Assembly: GCF_006439355.1 (NCBI RefSeq)
Contig: NZ_VFTG01000022.1
Coordinates: 24,163-88,162 of the forward strand
Direction: 5' to 3'
Length of the DNA stretch: 64,000 nt
From: Mesorhizobium sp. B4-1-3
GTDB taxonomy: Bacteria; Pseudomonadota; Alphaproteobacteria; Rhizobiales; Rhizobiaceae
Within the stretch, counting starts at the first letter, position 1; each line of letters starts with the position of its first letter. The position numbers and the translations under genes are program-made. This document shows, one piece after another, positions 52,025 through 61,239 of the stretch. The notes beneath the pieces were generated by a model. That model was given only the letters and a program-made list of their open reading frames with translations. It was not told where the DNA came from and did no database searches.

Positions 52025-52852
52025 ATGACAACGATTGCGCTATTGGGTGCCGGCGGCAAAATGGGCTACCGCCTGTCGACCAATTTTCGCGGCTCGCCCT
52101 ATACAATCCGCCATGTCGAAATCAGCGAGGCGGGCAAGGAGCGCCTGAAGACCGGGCTCGGCATCGACACGGTCGGCGTCGATGAAGCGCTCAAGGGTGC
52201 CGACGTGGTAATCCTGGCGGTTCCCGACACGCATATCGGCAAGGTCGCGGCCGGCATCGAGAGCAAACTCGTCCCGGGAACGATGGTGATCGTGCTCGAC
52301 GCGGCAGCGCCTTTTGCCGGCCACCTGCCGAAGCGCTCCGACCTCACCTATTTCGTCACCCATCCCTGCCATCCGCCGATCTTCAACGACGAAACCGACA
52401 TGGCGGCCAAGAAGGACTTTTTCGGCGGCGTCAAGGCCAAGCAGCATTTCGTCAGCGCCCTGATGCAAGGTCCGGAGCAGGACTATGCCAAGGGCGAGGA
52501 GATCGCTCGGATCATCTGGGCGCCGGTGATGCGCTCACATCGCGTGACCGTTGAGCAAATGGCGCTACTGGAGCCTGGTCTGTCGGAGACGGTATGCGCT
52601 TCGCTGCTCGTCGTTATGAAAGAAGCCGTCGACGAGGTGGTGGCGCGTGGCGTCGACAGGCAGGCGGCGCTCGACTTCCTGCTTGGCCACATGAACGTGC
52701 TCGGCGCCGTCATCTTCGGTGAAACCAAGGGTGTGTTCTCGGACGCCTGCAACAAGGCTATCGAATTCGGCAAGCCGGTGCTCATGCGCGACGATTGGAA
52801 GCGGGTCTTTGAACCGGAAGAGATCGCAGCCAGCATCCAGCGCATAACCTAG
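52025..52852 (+). CDS. apnO: D-apionate oxidoisomerase (ApnO homologue 2)
   Basis: 275 residues from ATG 52025, with AGGAGCAG upstream. NAD-binding start IALLGAGGKMGYRLSTNF, then LKGADVVILAVPDTHIGKVA, GTMVIVLDAAAPFAGHLP, FVTHPCHPPIFNDETD and ALMQGPEQDYAKGEEIARII. The C-terminal helical domain resembles phosphogluconate dehydrogenase. In the known pathway ApnO converts D-apionate to 3-oxo-isoapionate. Its place between the two transporter operons, with apsD- and apnL-like genes in the same island and the shared operator in front, makes this the main ApnO. Confidence 0.85.
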   Translation: MTTIALLGAGGKMGYRLSTNFRGSPYTIRHVEISEAGKERLKTGLGIDTVGVDEALKGADVVILAVPDTHIGKVAAGIESKLVPGTMVIVLDAAAPFAGHLPKRSDLTYFVTHPCHPPIFNDETDMAAKKDFFGGVKAKQHFVSALMQGPEQDYAKGEEIARIIWAPVMRSHRVTVEQMALLEPGLSETVCASLLVVMKEAVDEVVARGVDRQAALDFLLGHMNVLGAVIFGETKGVFSDACNKAIEFGKPVLMRDDWKRVFEPEEIAASIQRIT

Positions 52853-52889
52853 CGCGAAGTCACTGGTTAGGTACAGATCACCTGAATTA

Positions 52890-52910
52890 GTGGTTGACTC
52901 ATTATACCAG
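52890..52910. promoter_or_regulatory. Shared operator upstream of binding protein 2
   Basis: GTGGTT-N9-TACCAG with core TTATACCAG (52902-52910). The same spacing as at 51951-51971, with the left arm imperfect. It stands about 200 bases before the gene at 53113, so the leader is long or the promoter lies near 52930. Confidence 0.5.
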
Positions 52911-53112
52911 TTGGCCTTAGCTGCCTTGGCTCGGATTTTTGGGAAATCCGACGGAGGAGTGATGGGCGGCGAGGAGAGCAGCGAAACAAGGTTCGGATGA
53001 AAGCCGGCAAAGGCCTTTCAAAATCCGAGCGGCGCGGGCCCGCATAGCCTAACGAATTCAGACGCAGACAATCGCCTCGGCCGTCCGGGGCAGGTTTCAA
53101 CGGGAGGACTTC

Positions 53113-54054
53113 ATGAAACTCAATCGCAGAATGACGCTTGCGGCTTTCGCCGGCGTGCTCGCACTTGGCACCGCGCTGCCTGCCTATGCGGCGGACCTGA
53201 TTGCCATCATCACGCCTTCGCACGACAATCCGTTCTTCAAGGCTGAAGCAGTCGGCGCCGAGGCCAAGGCCAAGGAGCTCGGCTACGACACGCTGGTGCT
53301 GGTGCATGACGACGATGCCAACAAGCAATCGGAGCTGATCGACACGGCGATCGGTCGCGGCGCCAAGGCGATCATCCTCGACAATGCCGGCGCCGACGCC
53401 ACTGTCGCGGCCGTGCAGAAGGCCAAGGACGCCGGCGTCCCATCCTTCCTCATCGACCGCGAGATCAACGCCACGGGCGTCGCCGTGGCGCAGATCGTCT
53501 CCAACAACTACCAGGGTGCCCAGCTCGGCGCGCAGGAATTCGTCAAGCTGATGGGCGAGAAGGGCAACTATGTCGAGCTGGTGGGCAAGGAATCCGACAC
53601 CAATGCCGGCATCCGCTCCAAGGGCTATCACGACGTGATCGACGACTATCCGGATCTGAAGAAGGTCGCGCAGCAGTCGGCCAACTGGAGCCAGACGGAG
53701 GCCTATTCCAAGATGGAGTCCATCCTGCAGGCCAACCCGGACATCAAGGGCGTGATCTCCGGCAACGACACGATGGCGATGGGCGCCTATGCGGCCCTTG
53801 CCGCCGCCGGCCGCAAGGACGTCATCGTTGTCGGCTTCGACGGATCGAATGATGTGCGCGATTCCATCACGTCAGGCGGTATCAAGGCGACGGTGCTGCA
53901 GCCGGCCTACGCCCAGGCGCAGATGGCCGTCGAGCAGGCCAGCGACTTCATCAAGAACAAGAAGTCGCCGGAGAAGGAAAAGCAGCTGATGGACTGCGTG
54001 CTGATCAACGGCGACAATGCTCCCAAGCTGGAGACCTTCGCGCTCAAGAACTGA
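53113..54054 (+). CDS. Sugar ABC transporter binding protein 2 (RbsB-like)
   Basis: 313 residues, ATG 53113 with CGGGAGGAC upstream. Signal peptide TLAAFAGVLALGTALPAYA. Ribose-binding-protein fold: DLIAIITPSHDNPFFKAEAV, DTLVLVHDDDANKQSELIDT, AKAIILDNAGADATVAAVQK, FLIDREINATG and VISGNDTMAMGAYAALAAAG. First gene of a six-gene operon running to 60340 that ends with apsD- and apnL-like genes, so D-apiose is the likely ligand. Confidence 0.9.
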   Translation: MKLNRRMTLAAFAGVLALGTALPAYAADLIAIITPSHDNPFFKAEAVGAEAKAKELGYDTLVLVHDDDANKQSELIDTAIGRGAKAIILDNAGADATVAAVQKAKDAGVPSFLIDREINATGVAVAQIVSNNYQGAQLGAQEFVKLMGEKGNYVELVGKESDTNAGIRSKGYHDVIDDYPDLKKVAQQSANWSQTEAYSKMESILQANPDIKGVISGNDTMAMGAYAALAAAGRKDVIVVGFDGSNDVRDSITSGGIKATVLQPAYAQAQMAVEQASDFIKNKKSPEKEKQLMDCVLINGDNAPKLETFALKN

Positions 54055-54072
54055 GCTGGCGCGATAGAAGCT

Positions 54073-54100
54073 GCGAGGGGCGAACGCGTTCGTCCCTCGC
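54073..54100 (+). other. Intercistronic hairpin after binding protein 2
   Basis: GCGAGGGGCGAACG pairs with CGTTCGTCCCTCGC (one G-U pair) with almost no loop, 18 bases after the stop. Third such hairpin behind a binding-protein gene in this window. Confidence 0.6.
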
Positions 54101-54135
54101 CTCCATTTTCACTGTCCGGGTGCCTTTCGAACGCC

Positions 54136-54798
54136 ATGCCGAACAAGTTGACCTGGCTCACCCTTGGGCTGACCGTTGCCGCACTCGCTGGTCTCAGCCT
54201 CAGCGCCTGCAAGATCCTGCCCACACCGTCGGCACAAGGCGGCGATAGCGCCAACAGCACGGCCTTCAATCCCGACAAGATGGTCGAGGACATCTGGGTC
54301 TCGAAGGTCATTCCCTATTTGCAGCAGAAGGCAGGACCGTTCGCAGAGGTCCATGCGCTGGCCAAGACCGATCAAGCCGCCGCCGGCGCCAGGTACGGCA
54401 ATGCGAAGAAGCAGGCGAATTCGCCATGGACTTTCGCGGTGCGCGTCGAAGGCAGGATCGTCGCCGCCAACACGCAATCTCGCGCGGCGACCATCGATGT
54501 CGACGTTGATGGCGACGGCAAGGCGGATGCGCGCGTGCAGATCGGGCCGGCGATGCGCGGCACCGCCATTCGCGACAGCCTCGACTTCGTGCAGTTCAAC
54601 GACTTCACCAACCAGATCGACTTCGCCCAGTTCGGCAAGGCCTTCAACGCCTATGCCGACAAGACCGTGCTGTCCAAGCTGCCGCGCGACACGCTTGAGG
54701 GCCGTACCGCGAAGGTACTCGGCGCCTACACGATCGAAGGCGGCCAGGACCTGCCGCTGGTGACGCCGGCGGAGGCCGAGATCGGACCGAAGTCATGA
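54136..54798 (+). CDS. DUF2291 lipoprotein
   Basis: 220 residues. Lipoprotein-like signal with lipobox LSAC (cysteine near residue 25) after a hydrophobic run. KMVEDIWVSKVIPYLQQKAG, WTFAVRVEGRIVAANTQSRA, DVDGDGKADARVQIGPAMRG and LDFVQFNDFTNQIDFAQFGK identify DUF2291. These lipoproteins recur in operons for polyol and rare-sugar ABC importers such as erythritol uptake; their function is not established. Its stop overlaps the ATPase start. Confidence 0.85.
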   Translation: MPNKLTWLTLGLTVAALAGLSLSACKILPTPSAQGGDSANSTAFNPDKMVEDIWVSKVIPYLQQKAGPFAEVHALAKTDQAAAGARYGNAKKQANSPWTFAVRVEGRIVAANTQSRAATIDVDVDGDGKADARVQIGPAMRGTAIRDSLDFVQFNDFTNQIDFAQFGKAFNAYADKTVLSKLPRDTLEGRTAKVLGAYTIEGGQDLPLVTPAEAEIGPKS

Positions 54799-56345
54799 AT
54801 TCCGGTCACGACGTCATCCTCAAGCTGGAAGACATCTCCAAGGTCTATGCCGGCACCGTGGCGGTCAAGCACGCCGACTTCGAGGTGCGCAAGGGCGCCG
54901 TCAACGTGCTGGTCGGCGAGAACGGCGCCGGCAAGTCGACGCTGATGAAGATCATCGCCGGCGTTGAACGGCCAACCGCCGGCCGCATCCTGCTCGACGG
55001 CAACGAGGTTTCGTTCTCGTCCTCGGGAGATGCAGTCGGCCGCGGCATCGGCATGGTGTTCCAGGAGCTGAACCTGTTCGGCAACCTCTCGGTCGCCGAG
55101 AATATCTTCGCCACCCGCGAGTTGACCAACGCCCTCCGCAAGATTGACCACAAGGCGCAGGAGCACCGCGCTGCCGAGTTCCTCGAACAGCTCGAAGCCG
55201 GCATCCGGCCGGACATGCTGGTCGAGGATCTGCGCATCGGCCAGCAGCAGCTTGTCGAGATCGCCAAGGCGGTCTCGCTCGACGCGCGCGTCCTGATCAT
55301 GGACGAGCCGACCTCGGCGCTGAGCGCGGCCGAGGTCGAGATCCTGTTCAAGGTGATCGCCGATCTCAAGGCGCGCGGCGTGGCCATCGTCTACATCTCG
55401 CACCGGCTGGAAGAGCTTATCCGCATCGGCGACTACATCACCGTACTGCGCGACGGCCGCATCACTGGTCAGGAGGAGATGAAGAACGTCGACACGCAAT
55501 GGATCGTGCGGCAGATGATTGGCTCTGACGCCAAGGATTTCGCCAAGGCCGATGGTCATCAGCCGGGCGAGGAGATCTTCCGCGCCGAGGAGATCTGCCT
55601 GCCGCGCGTCACCGGCGGCTTGGCGGTCGACCATGTCTCCCTCTCGGTGGGCGCCGGCGAGATCCTCGGCATTTATGGCCTGATGGGCGCCGGGCGCAGC
55701 GAACTGTTCGACTGCATCATGGGCCGTCACGGCCAGGCCAGCGGTAGGATCTTCATCGATGGAAAGCCGGTCAAGGAGCGCGACACGACGCGGCGCATCC
55801 GGCGCGGCCTGGCGCTGATCCCGGAAGATCGTCAGCGCGAGGGCCTGGTGTCTATCCTGTCCGTCGCCAGCAACCTGACCTTGGCCAGCCTGTCGCGCTT
55901 CGTCAGCCTGTTCCACATTCGCGGCGGCGCCGAGAAGCAGGCTGTCACGCAGATGGTGCGCGAGCTGGTGATCAAGGTCGCCGACCCGGTGCAGGAGGTG
56001 TCCTCGCTGTCCGGAGGCAACCAGCAGAAGGTTGTAATCGGCAAGGCGCTGCTCACCGGACCGAAAGTGCTTTTGATGGACGAGCCCAGCCGCGGCATCG
56101 ATGTCGGCGCCAAAGCCGATGTCTTCCGCACGATGCGCAAGCTTTCGCGCGACGGCCTGGGAATCCTCTTCGCCACTTCGGACCTCGACGAGGTGATGGC
56201 GTTGTCCGACCGCATCGCGGTGATGAGCAACGGAAAATTGACGGGAATGTTCAACCGCGCCGAGGCGACGGAAGCGGCGATCATTGCCGCGTCGGCGCTT
56301 GGCCATGGCCCCAGCCCGAATACGGAGAACAACGCCCATGACTGA
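54795..56345 (+). CDS. Sugar ABC transporter ATP-binding protein 2 (RbsA type)
   Basis: 516 residues, two nucleotide-binding halves. First: Walker A GENGAGKST, VFQELNLFGNLSVAENIFAT, LRIGQQQLVEIAKAVSLD and VLIMDEPTSALS. Second: GLMGAGRSELFDCIMG, LIPEDRQREGLVSILSVASN, LSGGNQQKVVIGKAL and VLLMDEPSRGIDVG. It energises the importer formed with the permease at 56338 and binding protein 2. Overlaps both neighbours by a few bases. Confidence 0.92.
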   Translation: MNSGHDVILKLEDISKVYAGTVAVKHADFEVRKGAVNVLVGENGAGKSTLMKIIAGVERPTAGRILLDGNEVSFSSSGDAVGRGIGMVFQELNLFGNLSVAENIFATRELTNALRKIDHKAQEHRAAEFLEQLEAGIRPDMLVEDLRIGQQQLVEIAKAVSLDARVLIMDEPTSALSAAEVEILFKVIADLKARGVAIVYISHRLEELIRIGDYITVLRDGRITGQEEMKNVDTQWIVRQMIGSDAKDFAKADGHQPGEEIFRAEEICLPRVTGGLAVDHVSLSVGAGEILGIYGLMGAGRSELFDCIMGRHGQASGRIFIDGKPVKERDTTRRIRRGLALIPEDRQREGLVSILSVASNLTLASLSRFVSLFHIRGGAEKQAVTQMVRELVIKVADPVQEVSSLSGGNQQKVVIGKALLTGPKVLLMDEPSRGIDVGAKADVFRTMRKLSRDGLGILFATSDLDEVMALSDRIAVMSNGKLTGMFNRAEATEAAIIAASALGHGPSPNTENNAHD

Positions 56346-57402
56346 CGTTTCGGCCAGGGCGCCCGACTCCTCCGCATCCGGCGGCTCGGTGCTGCTGACG
56401 CTGATGAAGCTGCGGACCTTCATCGCGCTGATCGCTGTGCTGGTGGTCTTCTCGATCGCGGCGCCGAATTTTCTCTCGGCCGCCAATCTGATCCTGATGG
56501 CCAAGCACGTTGCGCTCAACGCCTTCCTCGCCATGGGGATGACCTTCGTCATCATCACCGGCGGCATCGACCTGTCGGTCGGCTCGATCGTCGGCCTATG
56601 CGGCATGGTTGCCGGCTACCTCGTGCTCAACGGCATAGACCTGCAGGTCGGCTACACGGTGTACTTCAACGTTGTCGAAATCGCATTCATCACGCTCGCG
56701 GTCGGCATCGTGATCGGTGCCGTCAACGGGCTACTGATCACCAGGCTCAATGTTGCGCCCTTCATCGCCACGCTCGGCACGCTCTATGTCGCGCGCGGCC
56801 TGGCGCTGCTGTCATCGGACGGCCGCACCTTCCCCAACCTCGTCGGCAAGCCGGAACTCGGCACCACCGGCTTCGGCTATCTCGGCGCCGGCAAGTTGCT
56901 CGGCCTGCCTGTCTCGATCTGGATCCTGGTCGTGGTCGCGCTGGGCGCGGCCTATCTCGCAAGGTTTACGCCGCTCGGCCGCCACATCTTCGCGGTTGGC
57001 GGCAACGAGCGCGCGGCGCGGATCTCGGGCGTGCGGGTCAATATGGTGAAGATGTTCGTCTACATGTTCTCCGGCTTCTGCGCCGCGATCGTCGGGCTCA
57101 TCATCTCGTCTGAACTGATGGCATCGCACCCCGCGACTGGGGAGAGTTTCGAGCTCAACGCCATTGCGGCCGCCGTGCTCGGAGGCACCTCGATGTCGGG
57201 CGGACGCGGCACGATCGGCGGCACCATCGTCGGCGCCTTCGTCATCGGCATCCTTTCCGATGGGCTGGTGATGATGGGCGTCAGCTCGTTCTGGCAGATG
57301 GTGATTAAGGGTCTCGTCATTATCGTCGCCGTCGTTGTGGACCAGGCGCAGCGCCGGCTGCAGAGCCGTGTGACATTGATGCAGATGGCGAAGGTGGGTT
57401 GA
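56338..57402 (+). CDS. Sugar ABC transporter permease 2 (RbsC type)
   Basis: 354 residues from ATG 56338, eight bases inside the ATPase gene. LRTFIALIAVLVVFSIAAPN, MGMTFVIITGGIDLSVGSIV, FIATLGTLYVARGLALLSSD, FAVGGNERAARISGVRVNMV and IAAAVLGGTSMSGGRGTIGG are typical RbsC segments. Channel subunit for binding protein 2. Confidence 0.92.
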   Translation: MTDVSARAPDSSASGGSVLLTLMKLRTFIALIAVLVVFSIAAPNFLSAANLILMAKHVALNAFLAMGMTFVIITGGIDLSVGSIVGLCGMVAGYLVLNGIDLQVGYTVYFNVVEIAFITLAVGIVIGAVNGLLITRLNVAPFIATLGTLYVARGLALLSSDGRTFPNLVGKPELGTTGFGYLGAGKLLGLPVSIWILVVVALGAAYLARFTPLGRHIFAVGGNERAARISGVRVNMVKMFVYMFSGFCAAIVGLIISSELMASHPATGESFELNAIAAAVLGGTSMSGGRGTIGGTIVGAFVIGILSDGLVMMGVSSFWQMVIKGLVIIVAVVVDQAQRRLQSRVTLMQMAKVG

Positions 57403-57404
57403 GC

Positions 57405-58439
57405 ATGGCGAAGTTGAGTGGAGCGCTGATCGGCTGCGGCTTCTTCGCCGTCAATCAGATGCATGGCTGGCGCGACATAGACGGCGCCTCGATCGTCGCC
57501 ATCTGCGATCGCGACCCCGAGCGACTACGGATCGTCGGCGACCAGTTCGGCATCGAGCGGCGCTATGGCGATGCGGCCGCGATGTTTGCCGGCGAGACGC
57601 TCGACTTCGTTGACATCGCCACCACTGTCGGCAGCCATCGGCCGCTGGTCGAGATGGCTGCGGCCAACCGCGTGCCCGTGATCTGTCAGAAGCCGTTTGC
57701 TCCGTCGCTGGCCGACGCGAAGGCCATGGTGAAAGTCTGCGCGGATGCCGGCGTGCCGCTGATGGTGCACGAGAACTTCCGCTGGCAGTCGCCGATCCAG
57801 GCGGTGCGCGCGGTTGTCGACAGCGGTGAGATCGGCAGGCCGTTCTTCGGGCGCATCTCGTTTCGCTCGGCCTATGATGTGTTTTCCGGTCAGCCCTATC
57901 TGGCGACGGGCAAGCGCTTCATCATCGAGGATCTCGGCATCCACATCCTCGACATCGCACGCTTCCTGCTTGGCGACGTATTGAGCCTTACCGCACGCAC
58001 CCTGCGCGTCAATTCAGCCATCGCCGGCGAGGACGTGGCGACGATGTTGATAGATCATGAGGGCGGCGCAACCTCCGTAGTCGATTGCAGCTATGCGACG
58101 AAGCTTGCCACCGAGCCGTTCCCGGAGACACTGATCGAGCTTGACGGGACGGACGGCACGATCCGCCTGGCGCAGGGCTACCGCCTCACGGTCACCGGCA
58201 GGAGCGGCACCAGCGTCACCGACGTCTCGCCGCCGCTGCTCTCTTGGGCATCACGGCCATGGCACAACATCCAGGGAAGCGTCGCGGCGATCCAGAAGCA
58301 CTGGGTGGACTGCCTTGCCGCTGGCAAGGAACCCGCCACCTCCGGCGCCGATAACCTCAAGACATTCGCACTGGTCGAGGCCGCCTATGCCGGTGCGGCC
58401 AGCTGGCAACCGATACGAATCAACGAGCTGCTCAAATGA
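57405..58439 (+). CDS. apsD: Gfo/Idh/MocA oxidoreductase, probable D-apiose dehydrogenase
   Basis: 344 residues from ATG 57405 (GGTGGG upstream; the TTG at 57399 overlaps the permease stop). Rossmann start ALIGCGFFAVNQMHGWRDI, then DFVDIATTVGSHRPLVEMAA, the active-site VICQKPFAPSLADAKAMV (EKP-type motif with Gln in place of Glu), MVHENFRWQSPI, and FIIEDLGIHILDIARFLLGD. The start of the known pathway is a Gfo/Idh/MocA enzyme, ApsD, oxidising D-apiose to the apiono-lactone. The four-base overlap with the lactonase-like gene makes this assignment likely. Confidence 0.85.
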   Translation: MAKLSGALIGCGFFAVNQMHGWRDIDGASIVAICDRDPERLRIVGDQFGIERRYGDAAAMFAGETLDFVDIATTVGSHRPLVEMAAANRVPVICQKPFAPSLADAKAMVKVCADAGVPLMVHENFRWQSPIQAVRAVVDSGEIGRPFFGRISFRSAYDVFSGQPYLATGKRFIIEDLGIHILDIARFLLGDVLSLTARTLRVNSAIAGEDVATMLIDHEGGATSVVDCSYATKLATEPFPETLIELDGTDGTIRLAQGYRLTVTGRSGTSVTDVSPPLLSWASRPWHNIQGSVAAIQKHWVDCLAAGKEPATSGADNLKTFALVEAAYAGAASWQPIRINELLK

Positions 58440-60340
58440 CCGCTGATCCGTTCCTGCTCTACGGCACGCACGCGGTCGAAACCGAGCCTGTCAGGCTCAG
58501 AGCAGGACTGCTTAGCGCCGATTTCGTCAACGGCAATCTGCGCACCATTCGCCACGCCGGCACCGAGGTGCTGCGCGCCATCGCCTATATCGTGCGCGAC
58601 CGTGACTGGGGCACTTATGAACCGGCGCTGGCGGATCTGGCCATCGAACAGAAGGACGACCATTTCTCGGTGCGCTATTCGGCAAGCTGCGAGGGGCCGG
58701 ACGGAAGCAGGCTTGGCTTCCAAGCCGCGATCGACGGCCATGCGAATGGCCGGCTCAGCTTCGATGTGACCGCCCTGCCCCAAAGCGATTTCGAAACCAA
58801 CCGTTGCGGCTTCTGCATCCTGCATCCGATCGCCGGCCTCGCCGGCAGCCCGGTGAAGGTCGAGCACACCGACGGCACCATCGTGGATACCAAGCTGCCG
58901 CTGCTGATTGACCCCTGGCAACCTTTCAAGGACATGCGCGCCATCACTCATCAGGTGCGGCCGGGCGTTAGCGCCGAATGCCTGATGGAAGGCGACATTT
59001 TCGAGATGGAAGACCAGCGTAACTGGTCGGATGCCTCCTACAAGACCTATGTGCGGCCGCTCGCTCTGCCATGGCCCTATGTGCTGCCGGCCGGCCAGCC
59101 GATGCGACAGACGATCAGCCTGCGCATCACCGGCGGCTCCAAGGAGACCGCCAAGGCAATCGGCGCCGAGCCGGTCCGCATCGAACCAGGCGAGACCGGC
59201 GCGAAGCTGCCCGATGTCGGTGTGGTCATTTATCCGGAAGATGTCGAGGCGGCATTGGGCAACCTTCCGCTACTCAAGAAGCTTGGTCCACAGCAGCTCC
59301 TCCTCCATTACGATCCGACACGCGGCCACGGCCGGGACGCCTTGCAGGCTCATGCCAGGCTCGCCGCCGCATACCCGGCCTCCACAACGCTCGAATGCGT
59401 GGTCGCCTGCGCCGGTGATCTCGAAGCGGAACTCTCCGGTGTCGCCGACATGGTGCGCCGGGCGGGCCTGCGGCTCGATGCCGTCGCGGTCTCGCCGTCT
59501 GTCGACCGGCAGTCGACGCCGCCCGGCAGCATTTGGCCAGCCTGCCCGCCGTTGGAGGAGGTCTATGCAGCGGCGCGACGCGCCTTTCGGGACCTCCGTC
59601 TCGGCGGCGGCATGTTCAGCTATTTCACCGAGCTTAACCGCAAGCGCGTTCCCGCCGGCGCGCTCGATTTCATCACCCATTGCACCTGCCCGATCGTGCA
59701 TGCGGCGGACGACCTCAGCGTCATGCAATCGCTGGAGGCGCTGCCTTTCATCACCCAGTCGACACGGGCGATCTATGGGGCGAAGCCTTATCGCATCGGC
59801 CCGTCGACGATCGCCATGCGGCAGAACCCTTATGGCGGCGCCACCAAGGACAATCCAGACGGACAGCGCATCGCCATGGCCGATCGCGATCCGCGCCACA
59901 ACGGCCTGTTCGCCGCCGCTTGGACGATCGGCTACGCCGCTCGTATCGCGCCGGCTAGGTTGGAGATGCTGACGCTCTCCGGCTTCACCGGGCCATTCGG
60001 CGTGCTGGCTACAACCGGCGAGCCCGCCGAGGAGGGAACACCGCGGCCGATCTTCCACGTGTTGCAGGGCCTTGCCGCACTGGCCGGTCATTTGCAAATT
60101 GAGATGCGGGTGAGCGACGATCGCGTGGCGGTTCTGGCGGGCCGTTCACCAGCCGGCGGCATCACGGCCTGGCTGGCGAACATCACATCGGATCATGTGA
60201 CCGTCGACACCTCGGCGCTCGCTGGCGGAGCGGCCGGCCCGGTTACGATCTGGGATGGAGCGGGAGCGCGCCGGCTTGCCTCAGGCGCGGTTTCGGGGCG
60301 CCTGGCAATGACCGCCTATGCCGTAGCCAGGATCGGCTGA
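58436..60340 (+). CDS. apnL: D-apionate lactonase (ApnL-like)
   Basis: 634 residues, cytosolic, no signal peptide. Segments include LYGTHAVETEPVRLRAGLLS, NGNLRTIRHAGTEVLRAIAY, RNWSDASYKTYVRPLALPWP and FSYFTELNRKRVPAGALDFI. The length and gene context (overlapping an apsD-like gene, in an island with apnO and oiaK-like genes) match ApnL, the lactonase that opens D-apionolactone. It resembles no other lactonase family. It ends two bases before the convergent GntR gene. Confidence 0.82.
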   Translation: MTADPFLLYGTHAVETEPVRLRAGLLSADFVNGNLRTIRHAGTEVLRAIAYIVRDRDWGTYEPALADLAIEQKDDHFSVRYSASCEGPDGSRLGFQAAIDGHANGRLSFDVTALPQSDFETNRCGFCILHPIAGLAGSPVKVEHTDGTIVDTKLPLLIDPWQPFKDMRAITHQVRPGVSAECLMEGDIFEMEDQRNWSDASYKTYVRPLALPWPYVLPAGQPMRQTISLRITGGSKETAKAIGAEPVRIEPGETGAKLPDVGVVIYPEDVEAALGNLPLLKKLGPQQLLLHYDPTRGHGRDALQAHARLAAAYPASTTLECVVACAGDLEAELSGVADMVRRAGLRLDAVAVSPSVDRQSTPPGSIWPACPPLEEVYAAARRAFRDLRLGGGMFSYFTELNRKRVPAGALDFITHCTCPIVHAADDLSVMQSLEALPFITQSTRAIYGAKPYRIGPSTIAMRQNPYGGATKDNPDGQRIAMADRDPRHNGLFAAAWTIGYAARIAPARLEMLTLSGFTGPFGVLATTGEPAEEGTPRPIFHVLQGLAALAGHLQIEMRVSDDRVAVLAGRSPAGGITAWLANITSDHVTVDTSALAGGAAGPVTIWDGAGARRLASGAVSGRLAMTAYAVARIG

Positions 60341-60342
60341 AG

Positions 60343-61056
60343 CTACTTCTCGGAGTTCATCACGTAGAGGGCGCGCGAGCGCTCGAGATGCTTGATCATC
60401 GCCTTCTCGGCGCCCTCGGCATCCTTCTTCTCGATGCGGCTGATGATCTCCTCGTGCTCGGTCAGCGTGAACTTTTCCTTGCCGGTCCAGATCAGCATTT
60501 CCGTATGGTATTCCTTCAGCCAGCCGAGCATCGCCTCGCTGACGGCGACATAGATCGGATTGCCGGAGATCGCCGCGATCTGGGTGTGAAGCTTCATGTC
60601 GGCGGAGATGAAGGCCTCGGCATCGCCGCGCGCGCCACGTTGCTCGGCGACGGTTGCCCTGAGCCGCTGAACGTCCCCGGGCGTGGCCTTCTCCGCCGCT
60701 TCCCTGACCATGCCGCGCTCGAAGAAGATGCGCGCGCTCTTTAGATGCTCCAGCGTGTCTTTCGACGACGACAGGATGATCTTGGCCGCGCCATCGACCT
60801 GCTTGATGATCGATTTGGCGGTGAGCTGCAGCACCTTCGCGCGCTCGCCATGCGATATGGCGACCAAGCCCATATTGCTCAGCGCCTGCATCGCTTCACG
60901 AATCGCCGGCCGGCCGACCTCGAAGCGCTCCATCAGTTCGCGCTCGGACGGCATGTCGTCGCCCGGCTGCAATTCACCGCTGGTGATCAACCGCTTCAGC
61001 CTGGCAAAGACTTCGTCGGAAAGCTTGCGTCGGACGATCGGTTCCGAACGGTTCAT
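60343..61056 (-). CDS. GntR-family (FadR subfamily) regulator 2
   Basis: 237 residues. HTH: RLKRLITSGELQPGDDMPSE, RELMERFEVGRPAIREAMQA, LSNMGLVAISHGERAKVLQL. FCD domain: FISADMKLHTQIAAISGNPI with the His metal site, and TEHEEIISRIEKKDAEGAEK. It is a paralogue of regulator 1 (46324-47037). It lies divergent from RuBisCO-like gene 2 and convergent to apnL. The T(T/C)ATACCAG motif at 61178-61186 in its divergent region makes it the best candidate binder of all four such sites. Confidence 0.87.
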   Translation of the reverse strand: MNRSEPIVRRKLSDEVFARLKRLITSGELQPGDDMPSERELMERFEVGRPAIREAMQALSNMGLVAISHGERAKVLQLTAKSIIKQVDGAAKIILSSSKDTLEHLKSARIFFERGMVREAAEKATPGDVQRLRATVAEQRGARGDAEAFISADMKLHTQIAAISGNPIYVAVSEAMLGWLKEYHTEMLIWTGKEKFTLTEHEEIISRIEKKDAEGAEKAMIKHLERSRALYVMNSEK

Positions 61057-61165
61057 CGCCGCGAATCACTCCCTTGGCCCTGCTTCCAATCTAGCACCGT
61101 GACCGCAATTTCCGGAATGCCCATCGTCCCTTGGCGCCGCGTCAGGCAGGATATTGCTTGCAATG

Positions 61166-61186
61166 CTTATGTACTCATTATACCAG
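61166..61186. promoter_or_regulatory. Shared operator upstream of RuBisCO-like gene 2
   Basis: Core TTATACCAG at 61178-61186 with the flank ACTCATTA also found in the 52890 site. It lies 54 bases before the start at 61240, between that gene and GntR regulator 2. Confidence 0.55.
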
Positions 61187-61239
61187 ATTTTGAACTCAGG
61201 GAATTGTTTTCCTGGCATTTCGACTGGATATTGCCGGCC

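Noticed and set aside
54726..56606. 626-residue antisense frame opposite the sugar ATPase gene
   Set aside because: Lies exactly opposite a well-supported ATPase gene; high GC keeps antisense frames open. No motif.
60745..61239. N-terminal extension of RuBisCO-like protein 2
   Set aside because: It overlaps the opposite-strand GntR gene and its promoter; RuBisCO homology starts at ATG 61240.
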